This document shows positions 1 to 12,106 of a DNA stretch of 64,000 bases, one piece after another. The translations under genes and the position numbers were made by a program. The notes beneath the pieces are model-generated. The model did not search any database and was not told the origin of the DNA. It saw only the letters and a list, made by a program, of their open reading frames with translations. The stretch is from Siniperca chuatsi (Eukaryota > Chordata > Actinopteri > Centrarchiformes > Sinipercidae): NCBI RefSeq assembly GCF_020085105.1, contig NC_058055.1:7824822-7888821 (forward strand), in the 5' to 3' direction. Positions within the stretch are counted from its first letter, which is position 1; each line of letters begins with the position of its first letter.

Positions 1-269
1 GAGGCAGAGCAGCTGGAGTACATCAGAGGGAAAACCAGAAAATATTTTCACCATAAAATATGATCCAGTTTCACCAAAATCAGTGAATAAAGTTATAAAG
101 TTGTGTATTTGTACAGTAATCAGTGAGGCCCGGCCCCCAGAAACACTCCGCTCCGGCGGTGTCTATCGTTTTTCCAATAATAATTTTTCTCTCAAATTCA
201 GGTTTAAAAACAACAATGCATTAGGTCTTTACAAACGGAAATGATGTATGTGTTTATTTGCATATAGAG

Positions 270-421
270 TGGGGAAGTGAGATCCGATCACAAGTGGTCA
301 CACGAGGCGCATGTGGAGACGCATTCTAATGCCAGGTGCGAACTGACGTACTTGGAGCTGTCCACTTGTGATCAGATCACCCAAGACGCATGTTAATGCT
401 AGTTGTAAACAGGGCCTCAGG
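270..421. repeat. Dispersed fish repeat with internal inverted and near-direct copies
   Basis: The segment holds GATCACAAGTGG and, about 75 bases on, its reverse complement CCACTTGTGATC. It also holds two related words, ACGCATTCTAATGCCAGGTG and ACGCATGTTAATGCTAGTTG, so a short module occurs twice. From general familiarity with fish genomes this looks like a widespread non-autonomous DNA element. I cannot name the family. It lies downstream of the kcnk4 polyadenylation site. Outside it, bases 1-600 show nothing that I can assign. Confidence 0.55.
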
Positions 422-611
422 GTCCTTGGTTTCATCTTAGAAGAGGCTCACGCTGCCACCAAGAGGTGTGGGACAACAGCTTGTTCAACAGCTATTATCA
501 TGTTTCCCAGAGAAGCTTATGGGCTGGAACAGCATCTTTAGAAATAAAGTACTTGTAATAATGTGCTAAACATGCTTATAAGACACAGTGCTACTCTCAT
601 TTAAAAAAATC

Positions 612-617
612 TTTATT
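612..617 (-). promoter_or_regulatory. kcnk4: Candidate poly(A) signal of kcnk4
   Basis: On the minus strand this reads AATAAA, about 590 bases past the kcnk4 stop codon. It would give a 3' UTR of roughly 600 bases. A 117-codon ORF on the plus strand at 748-1101 lies inside this UTR and resembles nothing. Use of this particular signal is inferred. Confidence 0.55.
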
Positions 618-1202
618 ACATATATGCAGTGCAGCAGGATTAATGCATTTGGCCATCAAAATGCAAATATTATGGTTGTACACAGTATTTAAAAAACGTT
701 TTGTTACATACCAAAGATGTACAAGAGCCTGTTTGGTACCCGTTTAATTGTTGGCAGGATTCAAGAGTAACTGTCTCAGACCAAAGCAACCGCTCTTTAA
801 CATAAACGCCACACTACTGTGGCAAGTTTCTGACCACGTGGTTTTTGGTTGCTCTTTCTTGTTTCTTGTATTATTTGGATTAGTAAAAGGCGGGAACCCT
901 CATGTTGAGAGAATGGTAGTGCATTTCTGTCTTGGCCCAGCAGAGAGCAGTAACTCCGCAGAAAGTATTGGGAACATTGCCATAAAAATCACTTCATCAT
1001 CTTTGATTGAGACATATACACTCAGCATGCTAAAAGCATTAAATGCAAACTACAAGTGGCTAAGGCTTCTGCAACACGTTTTCATCTTAAGTTTTAATTA
1101 AGCAGTACATATACACAAATAAATTGCTACATTGAGAACTTCTCTGTCAGACTATGATATCTCATATCTCTCAAGTCTATACTTGTGCTAGCAGCTTCAA
1201 TC

Positions 1203-4200
1203 TTAAGGCTTCACTGGTAGATCTGGAACTGGTTTGGGGTTTCCATTGGGCTCCTTCTTGTCAGGATTGGAGCAGTTGATTTTGGGGCTTCTCTGTGGAA
1301 CAGGCCTTCTGTGGCGTCTCCTCTTGGGCTGACGAGAGTGTGCAGAATTGGGTTGTGTTCTATCCAGCAGAGGATCCAAGTGTAGTTTACCACTCTGAGC
1401 ATCTGAAGACTCATCAATAAAGGCAAGGTTCTCCCCAAAGTAGTCCAGAGGCTGAGACAGGTGGGGATCTGGAGGAGTCTCTGCAGTTTTTTCTTCAGGC
1501 ACTCGCTCCGTCTGAGTGGCCTGAGAGTCTGTTTCTGATCCAGACCCTGATTCGTTAGAGGAAGAGGAAGAAGTGTAAGATCCAGACCCTGTCTGACTCT
1601 CATGCGGCTCTTCTTTCCCCTCAGGGCCAGGGGCCCCGGTAGCTGACACACTGTGACCATGGCTGCGAGAGCCGTGGCGGCGCTTTCGTCGACGGCGTTT
1701 GAAGGGGTCATCAATTTTTCCTGGAATGCGAAAATCTACCGACATATTCTGGATGTTTTGAGTCCAGTCAGTGGCGTGGGCTCGAAGTTCCTCCATCTAA
1801 GAGAAGGGGATGAAGCCAGAGATGATAGAAAGGAAGTGGTAGAGACAAGACATGATGAAACAGACATGAGAAAAGAAGAAATACCTCAGCTCTGGTCTTC
1901 TTCGATAGAACCCGAAGCCAGTTACCAATCATTGTCAGGATAGATGCAAAGTAGGCAAGTCCCAGCAAGATCCAGAACCACACCAAAGGCTTATACCAGT
2001 GGTCACTCCCCTCATTTCCAGAATCCCCTTTGAGAAGATACGAAGACACAGTTTCCTTTTTACAGAGTCAATAAAGATTTAAGATAGGAGATACTAAATA
2101 GCAGATTAGATAATCAATAATTAATCTCTTACATGACAAAAATCCTCAATAATTTATGCGGTAAATAAAAATTGTCTGTGCGGGAGTTATATTTATGGAT
2201 GACTAATTAAGTCATACCAACAGATCAATAAATTAAACGAAAAAGCAAAAATATGCAAAAGCAAGCACAAGTCAAACAAGACACACGTACAAACAAATTA
2301 GACTGCAACGGAAACTATGTTTTCACTTCAGCTGCCTTGCACAAACAGGGGAACGTCCTGAGTAAAATGTTATTGATCTGTATATTAAAGCATGTCCAGG
2401 GATGACAAGCTATAAGCTATCAGTGTGCACAGGATGCTCTGAGTGTTGAAATGCCCTCTTTTTAAGAAAAACCTGTAAGCTATTTAATGGGATGTATCAG
2501 TGCGCTGATTAGACATTTTTATGCACCTTGGCCTCTGATTTGCCCCTCTGGTTAGCTCAAGTTCAGCTCTAACTTGCCCTCGGGGCAAAAATAAACCCTA
2601 TTCTCATCTCTAGGCGCAGACATGGCAAGATATAGTGATTTGGGGGCTCCAGGCAAACCCAGCATGAGGCCTCCGTCGTGCCTTATTCTCACCCTTTCCC
2701 TGACTGAGAGTATTATTGGTATTAAGGAGGTTACTGACTTTCATGGATAAAATCATTTATCTTGGTTTTCTATAAATGGGCATAAATGATGACTCTGTTT
2801 CAGTGTTTGATGCTGTGTCTCAGCATTCTTAGCAACAAGTATGTTTAGGTGCACAGTGGAGAGTGTATAAATAGAAAGTATGTTAGAATGGGAACTTAAT
2901 TGCAAGGAATTATTATTATTATTCCTCCAAATGAATCACATTTTTTCGGGGCTAAAGGTGCTCAAAAATTCACGAAACGTTGCACAAAATTCAAAGTGGT
3001 GAAAATTTACATTTGATATGGGTCTTGCGCATGGGTGTGGCAAAATGGATCGCAAGTGCCCCCTACAGAGCAGCTCCTGCGACACGTTTCACCTAAAAAT
3101 CTGCAAGTCAATCTGCAGTCAAATCTGCCCCAGACTTCACATGTTTGATAAGAGTCCTGCCCTGAAGACATCTACATGTTAATATTCAGTCATACTCATA
3201 GCGCCACCTACTGGCAACAGGAAGTTACAGTCCCTATAGTTTTACAAAGTTTTTGTGGCGATGCATTATTCACTGTGAAATAGGAAGTTGTTGTAACTTG
3301 AGTGTACATGGTCCAATCTGCCCCAAATTTCACATGTTTGATAAGACTCCTGGCCTGAGGATATCTACAAGCCAATTAGGAGTTGTACTCATTGCGCCAC
3401 CTACTGGTAACAGGAAGAATGCCTTGCGTGACAATCATCATTTCATTTACATGAAATTTTCAGGGTGTCATGTACATTTCATATACTGTAACATGACATA
3501 TATTTAGTGGGTGTTTTTTAGCGCCACAGAGGGGACACAGGAAGTGACATTTAACTCCTTTGTGCAGTGTCCAGAACACCTGCAAATTCAGAGCCGCGTC
3601 GCTTGCACCCCGACGTGCGGTCAGGTGCGAGGGCCTGTTCATTGCTACTTGCAGCTTTAATTTGTTATATATCTAAACATTATGGGGCCTCTTATTCCGG
3701 GCCTCAGACAGTTGCCTACCTTGCCTAATAGTAAAGTCTGTTCCTGAAAAAGGTTGCCCCTTTATCATGTTCACCCTTTCGCTCAGAGAGACTGTGCACA
3801 ACACTGTCAAGATATGTTAAGCAACACGTGGGTGGTTGATTAACTGTTGTTTACCTGCAACATAGTCTCCAAACCCCACTGTTGTCAGGGTGATAACTAC
3901 AAAGTAGGCCGACTCCAAAAGAGTCCACTGCTCCACCTCTTGGAAAACCAGGATTGGCACTGCAACAAAGAGCAGGCAACCCAGCAGGATGGACAGGACA
4001 GCTGAGATCACTCGCACAATGGTTGGACTAACTCGCCATTTCTGTCGGCAGGGTGAAACAACATAGTGGGATGAGACAAATAAAGGGAAGTATGTGTACA
4101 GTGCAAGCTAAGAAGACATTGAAAGCTCTGTTTAGGGTCTGACCCGGAAGAGAGTCTCTATTTTGGCAACAGTTTTCCTCAGCCCAGTACCCAGATGGTC

Positions 4201-7200
4201 TCCGACTCCAGCGAGCAGGATACCAAACATCGGGATTCCTACCAAGGCATAGAAAATGCAGAACAGCTGCCCTCCTTCTGTCTTGGGGGAGATGTTTCCA
4301 AAACCTGGACATGTGGGGTCAGAGGTGGAAGTTGATTTGAAGACACAAAATGTAAAGGTCCAAAATGAAACAGATTCCAGTCACAAATATTTAATCAGAT
4401 TTTGTTTTGGTGGTTCTACTGGACACCCACCGATGGTTGTGATGATTGTCCCTGAGAAAAAAAAGGCACTGGCCAGATCCCATTGGCTAACAAAGGTGAT
4501 GTTGCTGCTGGGGTCCACACCCGCTCCGACGGCCTCCACCACTTCCTGGGATGGGACGGTGGAGAGGAGAAGAGTTTAGTGGTTAGTTTATGAAACCATA
4601 CAAATTAGTAAATGAATCCATCAGTTAATTCAAGTTATTTACAAGATTCATTTCCGACATGTTGAAAGTTTCAAAAGGCACACATGAGCATGAGTTTCTT
4701 TTTATTGTCCAATTGAATATCAATCTATGTATTACTTAACAACCAGCTGCAGGGCTTTAGGCCCTTCAGTAATGTAAATGCTGTAGAAAATGCATTGTCA
4801 TTGCATCAGCAGCAGGCAGCAGTGACAAAGAAGTGACTGGTGATTTACAACTGTGATGGCTCCATTCTGTCCCAAGTGCATCGAATCACTGCCAGCACAC
4901 CTAATCTAATTCCCTGATCTGATTATCGGTTTTGTGTCCGTTGGTACTTGAAGCCATTTGTTAACTCTGAATATGATGAAGTTGTGATTGAACATGGTCT
5001 CTGCAGACATTGTTACTTCTAATAAATTAGAAGTTTATGATCACAGAGACAAGGCTGTGTCTGGTTGATCCTCTCTGTTGGACTGATGCCACTGCATATG
5101 TCTGTCCCAGCTCATTTGGGGAAATTGATTGATTTCTAATGTTTTCTTATTCCAGTTGTGCAATAATTTTAATCGCTGAAGCTTCTAATTAGTGTAAGAA
5201 CGGCCAATAGTTTGCAAAGCTTCAGTTTTCCATGTTAACACTTTAATGGTCTTCTCTACCGTTTGGAAGAGCCCATTTTGAGTTGTGAAATTAGTTGTAC
5301 TTCACTATTTTTTTTTAAACTTTTTTATTATTTTTATGTGACCATTAGTTAATTTTATATTAATTAATTTTGTTTATTCACCTTTGTAAAAATATGTAAC
5401 ATATGAATTTTTTTAATTCATTGGGTTTTACACAATGTACAAGTAGAAAAATGTAAGCAGCTGGTTAAAAGTGCACTTTTATTAGTATCTAAAGAAACTA
5501 AGAAATGCAAAATAAAAAAATAATTGCTTTCTACTGGGTGGAACCAGGCAGCCGCAGGGATCACATTGACTGTAACAGTAGGTAAAGACTTGATATTAGG
5601 GTCTTGGTTTTGTGGCTACAACTTACGTTAAAATGTTAAATTAAAAGAATTCAGGTCAAAGGGTAAATTATGAGGTTAGCAATGTGCACCCTAGCCTGTG
5701 TGCAGTCTGTTCGCCACAGCAGGGAATTTGTCTGAACTATTTGGAGAAAAACAATACTGTCTCACATTCTATTCTCTCAGACTGTTTAGCTGCATCTCAG
5801 AGCTTAAATATTATCAAACAACACAGGAAGTAAGATTGTAGAGAGAAATGCTTGCCACACATCAGAGCAGTGCACTTCAGCTTTGGATGGCTATACACTG
5901 ACTGTGCAGCTCCAGTAACCACGTGACCATAGATTTAAGTATTTCAATCTGTACGTTTTTGAGTGCACCATGGAGGAACAAAACCATTAGAAAGATGATC
6001 TTTTGTATGGCAGTCAAATGAAAAATCATTCTTTACAAACAGAAAATGTACAATGACAATAGTGGCACTGGTCTTTCTTATGTTACAGATTGCTTGAAAT
6101 AGATTTTAGGGCTGCAACTAATGATTATTTTCATTACTGATTAATCTGTATATTATTTTTTCAGATTGTTTAGTCAATAAAATGTCAGAAAATACTGACA
6201 AAAATGCCCACCACAAGTTCCCAGAGCACAAGATGACTTCTTAGTTGTCCAACCAACAGTCAAAAACTCAAATGTAGACAGTTTACAGTTACATAAAACA
6301 GAGAAAAGCAGCAAAACCTCACAATGGAGAAGCAAATGTTTATCTTTATTTCTTGATTAACAGCTTGACTTAGACAATGAATTGATTGTTTCAACTGTAA
6401 TAGATTCTTCAGTTTCATTGGATTCACTTCCAAGGGAATCAGTTTTTAGGTTAGGGTTAGAAAAGTATCTACATTATTCTCTGACATACAGCAGGAGGAC
6501 CAGCACTGAGGACTGGCTAGATCACATAGTCACACCTGCACGCCAGCTGCGCCACAGCCTCAATCACAATGATAGCCAGTGGTAAAAAATGTACCACTGT
6601 ACAGGAGTGGCATCACTTGGTGTGTGACACCTCACATTACTTAAGTTGAGAACACATTGTAGTAGTAAGGAACTTTGAATCTATTGAAGACCTGTTCATC
6701 AGCTTACATTGGTTCAGTGAAACATGACCAACAATGCTGCTTGTTGAACAAAACAACATCTGAAGAAGAAGAATGACTTTGTAACAGCTGCCAGCTTCAC
6801 TCATGAGGAAGATCACTTCAGTTGTCATGTAAGCTATCATTAAGTGCACATGTTCAGGGGTTTATAAGTGTGCTATAATGCCAGCTCATCTCAACTTTCC
6901 TAATGATTTCTACATTTTGACATTTTTTTCTGACAACACCTAACAATAGATACAATCGAATCATTAGGTTCTTATTGTGTGAGTGTATTTTTATTTTCTA
7001 ATAATGTGGAAAATTGTACTGGAAGCTTTTTTTTTTTTTAGAAAGCTAACAGGCGCTTTGTATTAACCTTTTATTGGTTATTTACAAACAACACTTAGCC
7101 AAACAATACCTGGGAATTCAATCAAATATATATTGGCTAGATGTCCGAATAAGCAATATCTGGCCTCTGTGTCGGGTCACTGATCCATTTGGACGGGGGA

Positions 7201-8276
7201 ACACTGAAGGGGCATGACGGCTGACCAATCAACCTTATTTTACTAAGGTATCGCGAATGTTCAGGTTCAGGCAAGGTAGCAAAATAACTATTAGACATGT
7301 CTATGAAACAAAGGTTTGTTAAACATGAAATGAATATAGACAAACTTGTCAAAATTGTAATCCAAACACAAGTCAAATTGCATTGACACCTATAGGATAT
7401 TTGGTTTTCTATCCCCCAAAAAGGGGCGCGGCCATTATGTTTTACGAAGTGCCCGTATGTGCCGGTCTGGTCTATACCATGGATGTATTATTTGAACTGG
7501 TTACCGAACCCCAAGATGGCGCCTATTCAGTCCAATGAGAATTGCTCGCGTGGCACACACACCAAAAGAATTTTCTAGCTTCAGGTGTATGCGGCCCACT
7601 GAATATGTGCAGTAGTGTTTCTCCCGCTGGCCCCGCCCACGAATTTCCCGCTCGGCTTATAGACTTTAGATTGTGATGACGTCAGAGATTTTTAAATCAC
7701 TTTACTCGGCTCAAGGAAAGTTTTACAAATCTAAAACCAAAACTTCATAATAGAAAGAGTCATAACTGACCTTGTTTGCAGTTTGAGGTGTCCTGTAAAC
7801 AGTTTTACAGACGTCTCTTTTATAATAGTGATAAATAAAACTCATTTATATATTATGAACAATTTATTCATATGATTATTTCATGTCTTTTTTATTTATT
7901 TAATATTGAACACTTTGGGGTTCCATACAAGTCATCGGTTCACTGCTAATATTTTGAACCATTATCCTCATTATCCTTTCAGTCTTTTCATTAAATCAGT
8001 TAACAGGAATGTGCCAGATCTCTTATCATCTTCCTTTAAATAATCAAAAACAAAATGTGGCCTGCTTGACAAAAGGACCACACCGTTTACTTCTGTCATG
8101 CACCTTAGTCCCTTTAACTGTTTTGCAAATGTCAGCCACTGCATCTATAGATCACTTTGCAGGCTATAACAGAATTTACAACTTTCATTCTGGAGCGAGG
8201 ACAAACATCTCAGGATCACTGCAAGGTTGCCGACCCAGCTCGTAACGCTCAACCTATGCATGGATCAGCTTTCATG

Positions 8277-8333
<57 letters not shown>

Positions 8334-9519
8334 CCTAGAGCTGGCCCATCCTTACATAGCTGCTCTGACCACACCTGTTCACTGGGCCACATTCATGCTG
8401 TACTGCTCCACAAGGTCACAGAGAGCTTCACTGACCAGCACCAAACACTATACAAATCTAAAGGGTCACCCTGAGGACCCACAAGAGTCAACCAAGTCAA
8501 ATGAAAATAAAATGTCAGACACCAGGCCAAAATGTATTTTTAGCTACAAGAGTTGAAGTCAAGTCCTAAGCTTCTGATCCTCTTTAGAGTTTGTTTATAT
8601 ATAAACAACAACAACCTGTGACTTTGTTCGCTGACAGAGTCACTTTTGCATGCACAACTTGTAGCTTCAGTTACTGAGACCTTGTTGTGTGTTGGACAGA
8701 AGTAAATAACCAATAGTGAGAAAAAAGAAAAAGAATAAACACAAAATGTTACCTCACTATAATATTAAAGAAAATATTCCATTAAATTTTCCCATATTAA
8801 TTTCATGGCATTTCAGCTTTTTTGAGTACACAAAGTACAGCTAAGTATTTTTGCATGACAATGAAAGGAAGAAATACTGCAGCATTTTAATCGGTCACAA
8901 GCTGTGTTTAGATTACTTTTCAGTGATTCTCCACCTGGGGGTCAGGACCCCCAAATGGCTCCCAAGATAAATCTATGGGGTCAGAAGATGATTTAAGCGA
9001 TAAGACCGGGGGCAAAACACAAAATGTGAGGCATCGCAAACAGATATAGCTTAATTTGAAGGGGTCACATGCCAAAAAAGGTTGGAACTGCTGATTTAGG
9101 TTACAAAATTGACGCAAAGTTAGTTGTGGTGTGTCACTAATATGCTCAAACCCATTTATAGACTGATGCCATGATGCCCCACCCTCTGGAAACAGAGGGG
9201 AAGAGTAGCTTAGCTGTCCTAGAGAGACTACACCGTTGATATGTGCTTGTTTATCTGTTAAACACTTGAAAATATTCCAAACTAAAAGCTAGATAATGAG
9301 GGGCTCTTGTCATGAAAAGATCTGCTGTACCTCTATAAGGGTCTGTAGGTTGTCTGGGCCGACGCAGGTGAAGTTCAACAAGAAGTCTCGGCGCGTGTCC
9401 TGGAGCTGCATGTGCTTGTCCTCCTCTCGTGGAGCCTCCAGCGCGCGGAACACCACAGCTCCCAGCACCAAGTAGAGAAGCACCCCCGTGAGGATCCCAA
9501 GCAAGGTGGAGCAGCGCAT
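1203..9519 (-). CDS. kcnk4: Two-pore-domain potassium channel subfamily K member 4 (TRAAK-like), six coding exons
   Basis: Coding exons run 9519-9331, 4545-4431, 4304-4144, 4041-3855, 2027-1885 and 1796-1203. All borders are AG/GT and phases join to 462 codons. The product is a dimeric K+ leak channel of the plasma membrane; mammalian TRAAK/TREK channels respond to membrane tension and lipids. The start [10 protein letters not shown] aligns with the mammalian TRAAK start and opens transmembrane helix M1. An NIT glycosylation site is at residue 78. The first pore filter TTIGFGN is at 99-105 and the second, TTVGFGD, at 208-214. M4 includes [13 protein letters not shown]. The cytoplasmic tail has a basic cluster (298-305) and a Ser/Glu-rich stretch, then [16 protein letters not shown] near 382-397. 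That last motif is shared with mammalian KCNK4 rather than KCNK2 or KCNK10 and decides the paralogue. Whether this is a teleost a or b copy is unknown. Confidence 0.93.
2905..3655. repeat. Fish repeat with internal ~170-base near-duplicate units, in a kcnk4 intron
   Basis: Two related units follow each other. Each has AATCTGCCCCA, then CACATGTTTGATAAGA, then GCGCCACCTACTGG followed by AACAGGAAG (about 3120-3225 and 3310-3418). The segment opens with an ATT run and ends with a GAGGGCCTGTTCATTGCTAC module and GCAGCTTTAATTTG. This layout is typical of a very abundant non-autonomous teleost repeat. It fills most of the intron between exons 4 and 5 (2028-3854). Confidence 0.75.
6107..6399. mobile_element. 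hAT-type miniature transposon with 7/8 target-site duplication
   Basis: The left end is TAGGGCTGCAAC and the right end is GTTTCAACTGTA, an imperfect terminal inverted repeat. The flanks are ATAGATTT (6099-6106) and ATAGATTC (6400-6407), an 8-base direct repeat with one mismatch, as expected for hAT integration. The interior contains AAAATGTCAGAAAATACTGA, typical of a common teleost MITE. It has no coding capacity and is mobile only with a transposase supplied elsewhere. Confidence 0.8.
7385..7945. repeat. Probable dispersed DNA-transposon-derived repeat
   Basis: This block contrasts with its AT-rich surroundings: it is locally GC- and CpG-rich (GGGGCGCGGCCATTATG, CCGAACCCCAAGATGGCGCC, GATGACGTCAGAG). 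It ends in ATTTAATATTGAACACTTTG followed by GGGTTCCATA, and that end resembles the right end of the inverted-repeat element at 16,378-16,912. I recognise the general text as a recurrent fish repeat but cannot name it. The left boundary is uncertain. Confidence 0.5.
8282..8329. repeat. (CA)n microsatellite
   Basis: About 24 uninterrupted CA units lie in kcnk4 intron 1. The His-Thr runs predicted across it are an artefact of the dinucleotide repeat. Confidence 0.98.
8921..9093. mobile_element. Short hAT-like MITE
   Basis: It begins CAGTGATTCTCCACCTGGGG and ends GGTTGGAACTGCTG, an imperfect inverted pair. The opening, with GGGTCAGGACCCCC, is characteristic of a hAT-derived MITE common in fish and other vertebrates. 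A clear 8-base target duplication is not visible, so the ends may have eroded. Confidence 0.65.
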
Positions 9520-9874
9520 GGCTGCACCTCCACTCAGTCCAAATGTAGGCTGCTGTTTTTCTCTGCCAGCCTCAGCGCTGTTGTGGCCTGGATCCCAGCT
9601 GCTGCAGCTGAAACATCAGCAACCAGACGAACACAAGGGTTTCGTACTGACCACAGCGCCTGACAGCTGTATACACGCCTGCAGCAGCCAGCCAATTAGC
9701 TGCACATAAGGCATTAAATTGACTCAGGCCTCACCACAGTGCTGACACACAGCAAATGTAACATCCCAAATAAAACGGCCGTCATGTGACCAGCCTGATA
9801 CTTCGAGCAGATGTGATGTGAAACGTAAATGTCATGAATCCACAGACAGATGCACCCATAGTAGTTGAGTTTAC

Positions 9875-9983
9875 CTGCTAATCCGCCTTAGTTGCCTTCG
9901 TCTTTTCCAGTCCCTCTTCGCACCAGGCCTGAGGATGGAGTCCCTGGATCCGTAACCACTGGGGAGCCCGTCCACCTCACACT
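9875..9983 (-). other. kcnk4: Probable kcnk4 5' leader exon B
   Basis: On the minus strand a pyrimidine-rich acceptor (TCCCCTCCTTCAG) precedes 109 bases that end in AGCAG followed by the donor GTAAAC. It lies about 350 bases upstream of the kcnk4 start codon. A plausible acceptor for the start-codon exon is TTTCAG ending near 9608. One frame through the exon is open and would join in frame to the kcnk4 start, but it has no Met. With leader exon A upstream that frame meets a TGA. I therefore read it as untranslated leader. Confidence 0.55.
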
Positions 9984-11466
9984 CTGAAGGAGGGGACACT
10001 AGATAGAACCAGAGACACATATTTTCATATGCAGTTCAGGTTTCGCAGCATTTACGTCAATTATTCTAAATAAGAGAAGAAGAAACTTTCTCTCAAACAC
10101 AAAAGCTGTCAATAGTGAGGATAATCCTCGATGACAGGCAGCAATCCACAGCAAGGAGTCGCATACAGAGTTGCTCATGTTGTAGTACTTAAGCCACCTG
10201 TTGTTTTTTGCCTTGATCGTTACACATTATCTGCACCCATCTTCTAACCATGTGAGCCTGTAGTTTGTGATGAGAGACAGCTCAGCTTTGTTATTCCATC
10301 CACAACTTTGGATGGAGGAAAGGGGGATTTCCCACTGTGGATATAAAACAATGCCTCATTGCAGATGAAGATGTATTTCCTTTAGGTGATGCCGATCAGA
10401 GAGGAAATACAGGAAGGTACCTCCAAACACAGCAGATACAAACTTCAGAGATCATTGTAAACGTTAGAAGAAACAGAAGCCTTAGATGAGTGATGTCCAG
10501 CTGGGAAACCTGGTTCGGTGTGATGACGTTGGTCATCACAAACCAAGGTTTTGGTCGGCTCAAACCAAGATGGCATTCTCACTTAAAACTGAAACTGGAG
10601 CCAAGGCTCTGCACTCTGATGCATCTTTACCTTGTTAAAGCAATGGAGTTGAGAAACTGATAGATGTGTCAGACATTCCCTTTGTCCCAGAAATTTCGGA
10701 AATGATTTAAGAGGGAAGGATTTTATCATTTGGACCAGTAGCCCTGCCACTTGCAATTCACTCTGCATCACTGGACTGCCAGAACAAAAAAATGCTCCCG
10801 TCTTCTAAAGATTGTAGTGACTGTAGCTCTTTAGTCAGCAGATCCACTGGTCTTGATCCAAAATTAGAGCAATAAACTGTCACATGGTGACAGCAAAATA
10901 TACACTAGCTCCCCAAACAGTTCTGCAGCTGCTGGGAATACACAAAGAGACTGTCCACTTACTAAATTGAACACATTGCAGCCATAAATTAGCAGATTGA
11001 CACAAGATTACTTTAACTTCCTGGTTCTTACATACTTTACATGTATATGTAAAACAACCATGAAAAAAATGGACAAATACTATACATGTGAGATTGTTCG
11101 TGTGAGAAACACTGTACTTATAGTTCATGAGTTACTTAAGGAACACCATGATCCATTTTTTTTTTAAACACCAAATACATTGTTGTGCAAACTGCTCATC
11201 CAACATTCATCAACATGTACCAAACAAGATGCATTACACTAAAGCATCTAATATGCAAGTTGATCTGCCTCAGACTGGAACACAGAATGCCAGACAGATT
11301 ATAGACTACTAGACAAAAAGAAATTGTAATATGGCTTGCATTAAGTGCCAGCAGTGCTGCTGCAACGAGCCATAGCCGTAGTGATCCCATTTTATTACCA
11401 CTTAGAGTCCCTCGGGGTCCCTAAGATGTATGGTACTGACCAATGCGCCAGACAGTCCAGCCTTAC

Positions 11467-11595
11467 CTCAAAATGAAGGATCATAAGAGTCCAGAGTACC
11501 AGTCGCCTCATGCAGAGTGTTTCATGCGTTCAGGCAGCCGCATACAAGGTGCACGTGGGAGTGTGTGTGTGTGTCTGAGTGTGGGTGATGAGAGA
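11467..11595 (-). other. kcnk4: Probable kcnk4 5' leader exon A, containing upstream ORFs
   Basis: It is bounded downstream by a strong donor, GAG followed by GTAAGG (11466-11461), and upstream by a TATA box about 25-30 bases before the assumed start site. ATG codons at 11511 and further 5' open short upstream ORFs. The one at 11511 starts MRRLVLWTLMILHFE and runs through the splice to exon B, giving 46 codons before TAA. The transcription start is inferred from TATA spacing only. Confidence 0.45.
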
Positions 11596-11617
11596 AAAAG
11601 ATACCCAATCAAACTGA

Positions 11618-11626
11618 CTTTATATA
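11618..11626 (-). promoter_or_regulatory. kcnk4: TATA box of the putative kcnk4 promoter
   Basis: The minus strand reads CTCTATATAAAGTCAG, a near-consensus TATAWAAG. A GA/CT-rich tract lies just upstream and leader exon A just downstream. A TATA-type start would fit a tissue-restricted channel gene and contrasts with the CpG-rich starts of the other three genes. Confidence 0.5.
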
Positions 11627-12055
11627 GAGAGTGAGAGAGTTAAAGAGAGAGAGAGCAGCACAGATGACGGTGGAGACGATGAAGCTAGAGCCAAGTTTTG
11701 AATTTATTCAGTTTCTACAGTTAAATCAGTTTGTTTTTCATACAGAAGGTAAAGATGTCAGATGGAGCTAGGCTGCAATGATTTTTTTTTTTGGCAAACA
11801 CATAATGCAGCTTAATTTGCTTCAGTCTGTAATTAGAGTTTTTCATATTCCTCGCAGTGGTGGCCGCAGTCATATTGCAGTCATATCTGTGCATAGCTGT
11901 TAATATCTCTGTGGGATCAATGTTTGAGATTCATCGAGGTCTGATAGTTGTTACACTGCCGACTCTGCAAGGGGGGAAGCCAGCTCAGCCACTCTTCACC
12001 CTGCTCTCAATATCCCATCTTCCTCGCAAGCTGCTTGACAGAACTGCTGCTGCTC

Positions 12056-12061
<6 letters not shown>

Positions 12062-12104
<43 letters not shown>
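12062..12104. repeat. (TG)n microsatellite
   Basis: About 21 TG units. The Cys-Val runs in frames crossing it are repeat artefacts. Confidence 0.97.

Positions 12105-12106
<2 letters not shown>

Larger units (their letters stand above)
4546..9330 (-). other. kcnk4: kcnk4 intron 1 (4.8 kb), repeat-rich
   Basis: This intron separates the M1 exon from the first pore exon. It holds two hAT-like miniature elements, one long repeat and a CA microsatellite, each listed separately. The remaining stretches (4,550-6,100, 6,400-7,380, 7,945-8,280, 8,330-8,920 and 9,094-9,330) are AT-rich and I see nothing assignable in them. Confidence 0.8.

Noticed and set aside
748-1101. 117-codon plus-strand ORF
   Set aside because: It lies in the 3' UTR of kcnk4 on the opposite strand, has no recognisable domain, and its opening ATG context is poor.
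1211-1714. 167-codon minus-strand ORF overlapping the last kcnk4 exon
   Set aside because: It is an alternative frame of the exon encoding the KCNK4 tail, whose true frame carries [13 protein letters not shown].
3120-3420. Spaced near-identical units that could suggest a CRISPR-like array
   Set aside because: There are only two long diverged units with continuous, not spacer-like, sequence; this is a eukaryotic dispersed repeat.
8157-8556. ORFs of about 105 codons with Thr-His runs
   Set aside because: They are created by the CA microsatellite, which is open in several frames.
9608-9983. N-terminally extended kcnk4 protein reading through leader exon B
   Set aside because: The frame is open and joins correctly, and mammals have an extended TRAAK form, but there is no Met in the frame and the preceding leader exon supplies an in-frame TGA.
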